Below the pieces are notes generated by a model that worked only from the letters and a program-made list of their open reading frames with translations, searched no databases and was not told the origin of the DNA. From DASVLX01 sp036384655 (GTDB lineage Bacteria; Actinomycetota; Actinomycetes; Mycobacteriales; Pseudonocardiaceae): 22,813 bases of DNA. The position numbers and the translations under genes were made by a program. Numbering within the stretch: the stretch's first letter is position 1; each line of letters starts with the position of its first letter. The stretch is from the NCBI GenBank assembly GCA_036384655.1, contig DASVLX010000321.1:1-22813 (forward strand), written 5' to 3'. Positions 1 to 6,597 of the stretch are shown here, piece by piece.

Positions 1-216
1 CCGGTGGTCGCGGCCGCGGACAGGGCCGTGGTGGCCGCGGCCGTGGCGGCGGCGGTGCCGGCCGGGAACCAGCCGGTCGCCGAGCCGGCGGCGGTGGCCG
101 CCGTGGTGGATGCCTCAGTGGTGGATGCCTCCGTGGTGACAGCCGTGGTGGATGCCTCCGTGGTTGATGCCGACGAGGCCCAGGCCGCCGGCTGAACCGG
201 AGAACGGAGCGATCTC
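1..216. other. Low-complexity region open on both strands
   Basis: This stretch has no stop in plus frame 1 from the window edge to TGA 193-195 (Ala/Val-rich, repeating VVDAS), and none in the opposite minus frame from ATG 218 down to the edge. The minus reading is Thr/Ser/Ala-rich with repeats of EASTT, like a linker of a secreted protein. GC at third codon positions does not separate the two. The minus ATG lacks a visible ribosome site, and the plus reading could be the tail of a gene entering from the left. The repeats come from a short tandem DNA unit (about GTGGATGCCTCCGTG) at 108-170. I cannot decide which strand, if either, is coding. Confidence 0.4.
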
Positions 217-960
217 ATGCGTTTGGCCGAGGACGGCGAGCGAGCGGAGGTTCATCGTGATCCGATGCCGATGCGCCGCCTGCTCCTGGTGGATGACCAC
301 CTGATGCTGACCGAGGCGCTGGCCGTCCGTCTGCAGGAGGCCAGCGACCTCTGGGTGGCCGGCCGGTGCGCGGCCAGTGACCCCCGGCTGCCGGACATCG
401 CCCGGCGGCTGCGGCCGGACGTGATCACCATCGAGGTGGAACAGCTCGGCCACGCCTTCGAGGACGTGCTGGGCGCGCTCACCGAGGCCTGCCCGGCGGC
501 GGCGATCGTGGCACTGTCCTCGGACGCGGACGTCGAGCACGCGGTGCTCGCCGCCCGGGCGGGCGTGCCGGCCTGGGTGCCGAAGGACAGCACCGCCGAC
601 GAACTGGCCGCCGTGCTGCGCGGTGTGTGCCAGGGCCAGGCGTGGTATCCGCCGCGGTTCCTCGGCCCGGTGCTGCGGGGACTGCTCGCCGACGTGCGCC
701 GGGCCCGGGATCACAGTGGCCCGCTCGACGGGCTGAGCCCACGCGAACGGGACGTGCTGACCAGCATGGTCGCCGGTCTGCACGGCCGGCAGATCGCCGA
801 GCATCTGGTGATCTCCACCGACACTGTTCGCACACACACCAAGAACATCCTGGCGAAGCTGGGCGTGCACAGCCGCCTGGAGGCGGTCCGGGTGGCCCGG
901 GCCGCCGGGCTGCGGCCACCGGGCCAGGACGGCTGCCCAGGGACCGGGAGCCCGGCATGA
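217..960 (+). CDS. NarL/FixJ-type response regulator with Glu at the phospho-acceptor site
   Basis: This is a DNA-binding response regulator of 247 residues with an N-terminal receiver domain (about 20-135) and a C-terminal LuxR-type helix-turn-helix (about 172-232, LSPRERDVLTSMVAG then TVRTHTKNILAKLGVHSR). In the receiver, the acidic pair D26-D27, the conserved Ser near 101 and Lys 123 are present. The position that normally holds the phosphorylated Asp reads TIEVEQ, so E73 replaces it. Glu can mimic a phosphorylated state, so the protein may be constitutively active or phosphorylation-independent (inference). ATG 217 has ACGGAG eight bases upstream; ATG 265, just before the first receiver strand, is an alternative start preceded by GGAGG. 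Its stop overlaps the next start (ATGA), so it is coupled to the glycosyltransferase. Its HTH closely resembles that of the regulator at 3064. Confidence 0.88.
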   Translation: MRLAEDGERAEVHRDPMPMRRLLLVDDHLMLTEALAVRLQEASDLWVAGRCAASDPRLPDIARRLRPDVITIEVEQLGHAFEDVLGALTEACPAAAIVALSSDADVEHAVLAARAGVPAWVPKDSTADELAAVLRGVCQGQAWYPPRFLGPVLRGLLADVRRARDHSGPLDGLSPRERDVLTSMVAGLHGRQIAEHLVISTDTVRTHTKNILAKLGVHSRLEAVRVARAAGLRPPGQDGCPGTGSPA

Positions 961-2186
961 CCGGCATGGCCGGAGCACCGCCGCTGTCGGTCGCGACGAT
1001 CATCACCCGGTTCTCCGGTGGTGCCGGCGCGCTGGCGCTGCGCGGGATTCTCGCCCTGGACCGGGATCGTTACCGGCCGACCATCATCACCGGCGAGCCG
1101 GGCGGTCTCGGCGAGCGCGCCCGCAGGGCCGGGGTCGAGGTGCTGGTGGAGCAGGCGTTGCGGGCACCCGTCGCGCCCCGGCACGACCTGCTCGCCCTGC
1201 GTCGGCTCACCGAACTGCTCGACCACGGTGGGTTCGACATCGTGCACACCCACTGTGCCAAGGCGGGCACCCTCGGTCGGCTGGCCGCCGCCCGGGTCGG
1301 CGTGCCGCGCGTCGTCCATACGTATCACGGATTTCCGTTCCACCGTTTCCAGTCGGCCGCCCGCCGGATGTCCTATTTGGCCATCGAACGGCGGATGGGT
1401 CGTTTGACCGATCTGGGCCTGTGCGTGGGGGCCGGGGTGGCGGCCGAGGCGGTGCGTTGTGGGCTGCTGCCCGCCGATCGCGTCCGCACCATCGGGGTGG
1501 TGGTCGACCGGGGCGGGCCGACCCGCGCCGACCTCGACGCCGTCGCTCGCGCCCGGCACGCGTTGGGGCTGCGCGCCGACGCGCTGGTGGTGGGCGCGGT
1601 TGGCCGGCTGACCTATCAGAAGGCACCGGAGGATTTCGTTGCCGCGCTTGCGATCCTGGCCCGGATTCAGCCCGCTCTGCCCGGGCTGGTCGGCGTGTGG
1701 ATCGGCGGCGGCGAACTCGCCGGTCGCGTCGCCCGGCTCGCGGCGCGAACCCCGGAGGTGCCGTTGGTGTTTGCCGGCGAACGCACCGACGTTATGAAAT
1801 TGTTGCCAGCACTGAATGTCTTCGCACTGCCCAGCCGTTACGAGGGCCTGCCGACCGCGGTGGTGGAGGCGATGGTCGCGGGAGTGCCGGTGGTGGCCAC
1901 CGACGTGAACGCGGTGACGGATGTGGTGCGACCCGGTCACAGCGGGCTGCTCGTCCCGCCCCAACGGCCGGATCTGCTGGCCGTGGCGGTGCGGCGGCTG
2001 CTGGACGAGCCGGACCTGGCGGCTCGGCTGGCCGCGAATGCATCCGCGCTGGTCAGTGACCGCTATCACACAATAGAGTTGCGCAACGCACTCGACTCGG
2101 CATATACGAGTAACCCGCCCACCCGAGTTCGGCCGGGCGGTCAACCGGGAAACAGGGCCGAAGGACCCGCGCACTTGGGACTTTGA
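957..2186 (+). CDS. Family 4 glycosyltransferase
   Basis: This is a GT-B fold retaining glycosyltransferase of 409 residues that probably transfers a sugar from an activated donor during exopolysaccharide or cell-surface glycan synthesis. The N-terminal half starts with a strand and glycine-rich turn (RFSGGAG, 18-24) and carries HTHCAKAG (97-104) and HTYHGFPFHRF (121-131), a pattern common in exopolysaccharide transferases. The C-terminal half has VGRLTYQKAPEDF (215-227), the GGGEL turn and the donor-site E-x7-E pair E296/E304 in EGLPTAVVE. The start is ATG 957, which overlaps the upstream stop as ATGA, so translation is probably coupled to the regulator. An open frame runs upstream of 957 but is antiparallel noise over the regulator. 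Acceptor and donor cannot be told from sequence. Confidence 0.88.
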   Translation: MTGMAGAPPLSVATIITRFSGGAGALALRGILALDRDRYRPTIITGEPGGLGERARRAGVEVLVEQALRAPVAPRHDLLALRRLTELLDHGGFDIVHTHCAKAGTLGRLAAARVGVPRVVHTYHGFPFHRFQSAARRMSYLAIERRMGRLTDLGLCVGAGVAAEAVRCGLLPADRVRTIGVVVDRGGPTRADLDAVARARHALGLRADALVVGAVGRLTYQKAPEDFVAALAILARIQPALPGLVGVWIGGGELAGRVARLAARTPEVPLVFAGERTDVMKLLPALNVFALPSRYEGLPTAVVEAMVAGVPVVATDVNAVTDVVRPGHSGLLVPPQRPDLLAVAVRRLLDEPDLAARLAANASALVSDRYHTIELRNALDSAYTSNPPTRVRPGGQPGNRAEGPAHLGL

Positions 2187-2333
2187 CCGCTGATCATGGA
2201 ATGGTGCGGTTTTCCTGCCTATGCTCGGGAAGACCGCGACGACCTCCCTCGACCAGTTCCCCATTGATCATCTTTGTGTAACGCCCGCGTTCGAAACCCG
2301 ACACACCGCACAGCGGAACTCTTTTGGAGAACT

Positions 2334-3059
2334 ATGTTTCCCCAGGCAGGCGTGATGACTGACCGGCTCGACCGACGCCGTGGGTCCGGACGTCGAAGTA
2401 CTGACGGTTACCACCCGCTCGCGTTTCGCGGTCTGCTCCATGACATCGAGCACGGCCTTGCGACATTGTCGGCGCTGCTGGAGGTCGTGCGCGGAGACCG
2501 CGGCATCTCGGCCGATTCAGTGATTCAATTGGATCGCGCCCAACGCGAGCTTTCGATGCTTTTCGGGTTCATCGCGCGGTGGTCGGCCGGATCCGTTGAC
2601 GACGGATCCGTTGACGGCCCGGCCACCAATGTCCGGGCGATGGCCGGCGAGATCGCGCCGTTGGCCGAGATCGAGCACGGCGTGCCGGTGGAGATGAATC
2701 CCGGTCCCGAGGTCACCCTGCCGGTCACCGCCGAACTGCTCTGGCGGGTGCTGGCCAACATGGTCGACAACGCCGCGCGGGCCGCCGGACCGGCCGGGCG
2801 GGTCGAGATGACGGTGCTAGACCGACCGAACGCGACCGTCATCGAGGTCACCGACAACGGGCCGGGATTCGGCGACATCGGCGAGGGCAACAGCCCTCTC
2901 GGTGACAGAGAATCCCTCGGACTCAGCGTGATCACCTCACTGCTGCATTCCGTGGGCGGACATTTCGAGATATCCGAGGGATCGTCCGGCGGCACCACCG
3001 TGCGCGCGGTGTTCCGGCCGGAGACTGGGTCTGGGACTGGGGAAAGACAGGGGGGTTGA
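2334..3059 (+). CDS. Compact soluble histidine kinase-like protein
   Basis: This is a 241-residue sensor-kinase-like protein with no transmembrane segment and no recognisable sensor domain. Residues 31-55 read FRGLLHDIEHGLATL, which looks like the dimerisation helix carrying the phospho-acceptor His (H36, with H40 nearby). The C-terminal half is an ATPase domain of the histidine-kinase type: N-box LANMVDNAARAA (N142/N146), G1 box DNGPGFG (174-180) and a GLSVITSLL helix. It ends four bases before the response regulator at 3064 and is almost certainly its partner. ATG 2334 is chosen because TTGGAG lies just upstream; GTG 2352 or ATG 2355 are also possible. A 15-bp tandem repeat at 2589-2618 duplicates GSVD(D/G) in the linker. 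It must sense an intracellular signal or partner protein (inference). Confidence 0.8.
   Translation: MFPQAGVMTDRLDRRRGSGRRSTDGYHPLAFRGLLHDIEHGLATLSALLEVVRGDRGISADSVIQLDRAQRELSMLFGFIARWSAGSVDDGSVDGPATNVRAMAGEIAPLAEIEHGVPVEMNPGPEVTLPVTAELLWRVLANMVDNAARAAGPAGRVEMTVLDRPNATVIEVTDNGPGFGDIGEGNSPLGDRESLGLSVITSLLHSVGGHFEISEGSSGGTTVRAVFRPETGSGTGERQGG
2589..2618 (+). repeat. 15-bp tandem repeat inside the kinase gene
   Basis: GGATCCGTTGACGAC is followed directly by GGATCCGTTGACGGC. It is in frame and encodes GSVDD then GSVDG in the linker between the two kinase domains, so copy-number change would keep the frame. Confidence 0.85.
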
Positions 3060-3063
3060 CGAC

Positions 3064-3738
3064 ATGACCGATCTCGTGCTCGCCGATGACCACGTGGTGT
3101 TCGTGGACGCACTGTCCACTGTGTTGGTTCGAAACGGCTTCACGATCAGCGCGGTCGCCTACACCGTCGCGCAGGCGGTCACGGCGGTGCGGCTGCGGCG
3201 GCCACGAATGTGCCTACTGGACCGGCATTTCACCGACGGCGACTGTCTGGACGCGATCGGTCGCGTGCTCGCCGCCAGCCCGAACACGAAGGTTGTGGTG
3301 TTGTCCGCGGACCGTGATCCGGACGGTGTACTCGGCGCCCTGCGCGCCGGCGCCTCCGGCTATCTGCACAAGAGCCGGTCGATCGCGGCGCTGACCGCCG
3401 CGATGGCCCGGATCCTGCACGGCGAGGTGGTCTCGGACATCGCGGCACCACCGGCCGCCGCCGACCCGGTGAACGGGGCCGACATACGCCGGCTGGCCGA
3501 GCACCTGACCGGCCGTGAGTGGCAGTGCCTGGCGATGTTGGTCGAGGGGCTGAACACCACCGCGATGACCGCCCGGCTCGGGGTGTCCCGGACCACCGTG
3601 CGGACACATGTCCAGGCGCTGCTGACCAAGCTGGGGGTGCACTCGCGACTGGAGGCCGCCTCGCTGGCGGTGCGCTACCGGCTGCTGGACGAGGACTCGA
3701 CCGGCGGTGGCGCCTCGGTCTCCGGGGTGGCGATCTGA
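3064..3738 (+). CDS. NarL/FixJ-type response regulator (canonical receiver)
   Basis: This is a 224-residue two-component regulator. The receiver domain has the acidic pair D8-D9, phospho-acceptor D53 (CLLDRHF), S81 (VVLSAD) and K103 (YLHKS), so it should be phosphorylatable. The LuxR-type HTH is at about 147-205 (LTGREWQCLAMLVEGL, then TVRTHVQALLTKLGVHSRLEA). It follows the kinase by four bases, with an AGGGGGG-like ribosome site inside the kinase tail, so the two form an operon and a cognate pair. Its HTH recognition region is nearly the same as that of the 217-960 regulator, which suggests a duplication and possibly a shared target site. The last 64 bases overlap the 3' end of the minus-strand deacetylase. 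Confidence 0.92.
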   Translation: MTDLVLADDHVVFVDALSTVLVRNGFTISAVAYTVAQAVTAVRLRRPRMCLLDRHFTDGDCLDAIGRVLAASPNTKVVVLSADRDPDGVLGALRAGASGYLHKSRSIAALTAAMARILHGEVVSDIAAPPAAADPVNGADIRRLAEHLTGREWQCLAMLVEGLNTTAMTARLGVSRTTVRTHVQALLTKLGVHSRLEAASLAVRYRLLDEDSTGGGASVSGVAI

Positions 3739-5276
3739 GCCTTCCGCTCGCGCGCCGCGCGGACGCTCCGCCGCCGAACGGTGTAGATCACGAACACGAT
3801 GATCGTCGCGCAGATCAGCGCCAGGAGGTCCAGCGGTAGGCCGCCGGGCAGCCATGCCGGGCCCACCGACGTCTTCGCCGCCGGCGCCACGGGCACCGCG
3901 CTCAGCGCGTAGTCGTCGGTGGTCAGCGTGCCGACGGCGGACACCGCCAGGCCGAAGCTGATCGCGCTGGCGTCCGCCGGCAGGGCCGGTGTCTGCCAGC
4001 TGGCCTTGGACCACATGCCGGACGGCGCGAAGAACGGGCTGGAGATCCAGTACTGCCACCGGCCGGTCGGAGTCCGGTAGTAGACCGAGAACTGGGTATT
4101 GACCGTGCTCTCGTACCAGGTCGTCAGCTGGTAGGACCGGCCCGCGGTGGCCGGTGGCGCGCACTGGCCGAGATCCAACTGCGGCAACAGTTTCGCGTCA
4201 CCGCTGCTGTGGCTGGTCATGGTCAGCTGTTCGGCCCACGGGCCGTCATGCCCGCCGGGAACCCGCTGCCACCGCACGGTGTTGGCGCCGTAGCCGGTCT
4301 GGGTCCAGCAGTACAGATCGTTGATGCGGGGCGCGCCGGGCGTCTCGCTGTCACCGAGCCCGGACGGGCCGTCCTGCGACATCCCCGCGTTGACCACGCC
4401 ATGTGGCGCCGCCGCGGCGGCCGACACCTGGGGAGCGCTGGCCCCGCCCATCACCTCGCCCACCGTCTTTACCACGGTGCCCTGCCCGGCGCGGTCGCCC
4501 AGCCAGGTCAGGAAGGCGCTCAGGATGGACGAGTCGACCGACAGCGGCCCGCAGGCCTCGCCGTTCTCGCAGACGTGGTGGAACACCAGCGGCACCCAAC
4601 CGCCGGTCTTCTCGGCCTTGGTCACCGTGTCTTCCAGGGTGGCCAGGCTCCAGGTGGAGTCGACCTGGCTCGGGGTGGCGATGGCGTACGGATCGCGCGG
4701 CGGCAGGGAGGTGACGGCGGCGGTGCCGCAGCCCGGGCAGGCGGCCGACGACAGCCCGCCGTCCAGCCGGGCGCTGTTGAACCCGCAGTCGTGCGCGATC
4801 TGTTCGACGGCCGGATTCGTCGCACCGTCCGGATACGCGAACGACGTCGGCTGGAAACCCCAGCCCTCCAGGATGTTCCGGCCGCCGCAGATCTGCCTGC
4901 GCGCCTCGTCCGTGGACACCTCGGTGAGATCCACATGGGACACCGTGTGTCCACCGATCTCGTTGCCCGAGGCGGAGATCTGCCTGATGTTGTCCAGCGT
5001 CAGGTACTCGGGATCGCCCACCGCGCCGGTGATGATGTAGAAGGTTCCGGCCATGTGGTCGCCGGCCATCATCTTGGCCGCGATCATCTGGTCGGCGTCA
5101 CCGTCGTCGAACGTCAGGCTCACCACGGTCTGGGTGGACCGGGTCGCCGCCTCGGCGCCCGGAGCGGCCAGGGCGACCATCCCGAAGGCCAGCAGCAGCA
5201 CGGCCATGAGCGCCACGAGCGGTCGACCACCTCGCCGCTGCCGCTGATGTCCTCGGTCTCGCCGTAGCGCCCGCAA
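3675..5276 (-). CDS. Secreted, membrane-anchored polysaccharide deacetylase
   Basis: This is a NodB-homology deacetylase that removes acetyl or other acyl groups from a wall or exopolysaccharide outside the membrane. The start is taken as TTG 5276 (GGAGG five bases upstream); an upstream TTG at 5327 is weaker. Residues 1-43 form a basic n-region, a hydrophobic core and an AEA cut site, so it is exported. The metal and catalytic motifs are visible: TFDDGD with D57/D58 and the metal pair H110-x3-H114 in GGHTVSH. After the catalytic domain (to about 270) comes an Ala-rich linker and a beta-rich segment of about 170 residues with WYESTVNTQFSVYYRT, resembling a carbohydrate-binding module. A C-terminal membrane helix (LDLLALICATIIVFVIY) is followed by a basic tail, so it should stay anchored with the enzyme outside. 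It is convergent with the regulator at 3064. Confidence 0.88.
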   Translation of the reverse strand: MRALRRDRGHQRQRRGGRPLVALMAVLLLAFGMVALAAPGAEAATRSTQTVVSLTFDDGDADQMIAAKMMAGDHMAGTFYIITGAVGDPEYLTLDNIRQISASGNEIGGHTVSHVDLTEVSTDEARRQICGGRNILEGWGFQPTSFAYPDGATNPAVEQIAHDCGFNSARLDGGLSSAACPGCGTAAVTSLPPRDPYAIATPSQVDSTWSLATLEDTVTKAEKTGGWVPLVFHHVCENGEACGPLSVDSSILSAFLTWLGDRAGQGTVVKTVGEVMGGASAPQVSAAAAAPHGVVNAGMSQDGPSGLGDSETPGAPRINDLYCWTQTGYGANTVRWQRVPGGHDGPWAEQLTMTSHSSGDAKLLPQLDLGQCAPPATAGRSYQLTTWYESTVNTQFSVYYRTPTGRWQYWISSPFFAPSGMWSKASWQTPALPADASAISFGLAVSAVGTLTTDDYALSAVPVAPAAKTSVGPAWLPGGLPLDLLALICATIIVFVIYTVRRRSVRAARERKAQIATPETEAPPPVESSSSSR

Positions 5277-5423
5277 CAGATCCTCCGCCCTCCGCCTGCA
5301 TGTCCACGCTAGGGAGGTTGCGGCCAATTGGGCTCGGCTGAGGTGGGGAGGCGACCTACCGCGTTCGGATGAGCCGGCCAGCCGGTGACCGGCAACGGAC
5401 CCTGCGGAAACCGCTGGTCGGGC

Positions 5424-5437
5424 CTACTGTTTGGGCA
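5424..5437 (+). promoter_or_regulatory. Possible -10 box for a leaderless start at 5437
   Basis: TACTGT at 5424-5429 fits the actinobacterial TANNNT box and sits seven bases before ATG 5437, the usual distance to a transcription start. No ribosome site is visible, so the gene may be leaderless. There is no clear -35 box. Confidence 0.4.
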
Positions 5438-5760
5438 TGGTTCCGCCGTTTCGCCAGCGTCTGGACGAGCAACTCGGTCGCCGCGAACGGACACTGCTCG
5501 TCGTGCTCGCCGCCGCGGTGCTGTTGATCGGAATCGCCGCCACCGCGTGGACCATCCACCAGTTCGCCGCCGACCGGCAGGCCGGCTGTGTCAGCGTGAC
5601 CGTGCCCGGCACGCTCGGCGGGGACTACTTCCGTTACTGCGGCGACGAAGCGCGACAGTGGTGCGGCGCGGAATACGCCACGCATGACGATCTGGCGGCA
5701 CGCGCCCAGGCCGCCTGCGCCGCCGCCGGATATCGGCCCAATATCACGACCGGGCAGTAA
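5437..5760 (+). CDS. Small single-pass membrane protein, function unknown
   Basis: This is a 107-residue protein I do not recognise as a named family. Residues 1-20 are charged (FRQRLDEQLGRRERT), 21-42 form one membrane helix (LLVVLAAAVLLIGIAATAW), and the remaining 65 residues probably lie outside. The outer part holds four cysteines (GCVSV, YCGDEARQWC, AACAA), enough for two disulfides. It stands alone between the divergent deacetylase and ahpC, with high third-position GC and a good start, so it is probably real. TTG 5431 is a possible but weaker start. Nothing ties it functionally to its neighbours. Confidence 0.7.
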   Translation: MVPPFRQRLDEQLGRRERTLLVVLAAAVLLIGIAATAWTIHQFAADRQAGCVSVTVPGTLGGDYFRYCGDEARQWCGAEYATHDDLAARAQAACAAAGYRPNITTGQ

Positions 5761-5814
5761 CCGCCAGTGGTCGACCGTCATCGAAGTGTTGTGAGAATCA
5801 CCACCATCCCCCCG

Positions 5815-5843
5815 CTTCCACCGAGCCGAGGACCCGCTAGATT
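5815..5843 (+). promoter_or_regulatory. Possible ahpC promoter
   Basis: TAGATT at 5838-5843 is a fair -10 box, with CTTCCA at 5815-5820 (3 of 6 to consensus) 17 bases upstream. It lies about 40 bases before the ahpC start. I see no convincing OxyR-type dyad. Confidence 0.35.
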
Positions 5844-5881
5844 GGGTTCATTCCAGAAAACGACTCGGAGGTTCGGGACAG

Positions 5882-6445
5882 ATGGCACTCATCAGCACGG
5901 AAGTGAAGCCGTTCAAGGCGAACGCCTTCCACAACGGATCGTTCATCGAGGTGACCGACCAGGACCTGCACGGCAAGTGGTCGATCGTCTTCTTCTACCC
6001 GGCGGACTTCACCTTCGTGTGCCCCACCGAGCTGGGCGATCTCGCCGACCACTACTCGGAGTTCCAGAAGCTGGGCGTGGAGGTGTACTCGGTGTCCACC
6101 GACACCCACTTCACCCACAAGGCGTGGCACGAGACCTCGTCGACCATCGCCAAGATCCAGTACCCGATGGTCGGTGACCCGTCCAACGAGATCGCCCGCA
6201 ACTTCGACATCCTGCGGGAGGGCCAGGGCCTGGCCGACCGTGGTGCCTTCGTGATCGACCCCGACGGCATCATCCAGATCATCGAGATCACCCCCGAGGG
6301 TGTCGGCCGTAACGCCACCGAACTGCTGCGCAAGGTCAAGGCCGCGCAGTACGTCCGGCAGCACCCGAACGAGGTTTGCCCGGCGCACTGGGAAGAGGGC
6401 GACGCCACCCTGGCGCCGTCGCTGGACCTCGTCGGCAAGATCTGA
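5882..6445 (+). CDS. ahpC: Alkyl hydroperoxide reductase subunit C (2-Cys peroxiredoxin)
   Basis: This is a cytoplasmic thiol peroxidase that reduces hydrogen peroxide and organic hydroperoxides and is recycled by AhpF. It has 187 residues, the usual length for this class. The peroxidatic Cys is C47 in FTFVCPTE and the resolving Cys is C166 in NEVCPAHW, close to the positions in the enterobacterial enzyme. GGAGG at 5866-5870 precedes ATG 5882. It is the enterobacterial-type AhpC, not the mycobacterial AhpC/AhpD type, which matches the AhpF gene that follows. A strong hairpin in the gap probably lowers read-through, giving more AhpC than AhpF (inference). Confidence 0.97.
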   Translation: MALISTEVKPFKANAFHNGSFIEVTDQDLHGKWSIVFFYPADFTFVCPTELGDLADHYSEFQKLGVEVYSVSTDTHFTHKAWHETSSTIAKIQYPMVGDPSNEIARNFDILREGQGLADRGAFVIDPDGIIQIIEITPEGVGRNATELLRKVKAAQYVRQHPNEVCPAHWEEGDATLAPSLDLVGKI

Positions 6446-6507
6446 TCAACCCTCACCGGTGGCCGCCCGCCAACCTTCTCCGGCGGTCACGATGAACACC
6501 GACCCAA

Positions 6508-6537
6508 CGCGGGGGCGGGCTCCGGCTCGCCCCCGCG
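6508..6537 (+). terminator. Hairpin between ahpC and ahpF
   Basis: The arms CGCGGGGGCG (6508-6517) and CGCCCCCGCG (6528-6537) are perfectly complementary. The stem extends inward by one G-T and two G-C pairs around a TCCG loop, for 13 pairs in all. No T-tract follows, so it may be a weak terminator, an attenuator or a 3' stabiliser of the ahpC message. Confidence 0.7.
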
Positions 6538-6597
6538 GGGCGGAATCCCTTGTCCCCTTCAACTCCCGCCGATCCGAAATGTCCTGTGGAGGTCACC

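Noticed and set aside
711..2264. A 517-residue minus-strand open frame over the glycosyltransferase
   Set aside because: It is rich in His, Gln, Arg and Gly, typical of an antisense shadow, and the plus strand has clear GT4 motifs.
5761..5881. OxyR binding site before ahpC
   Set aside because: No ATAG-N7-CTAT-like repeats were visible; only a weak promoter is supported.
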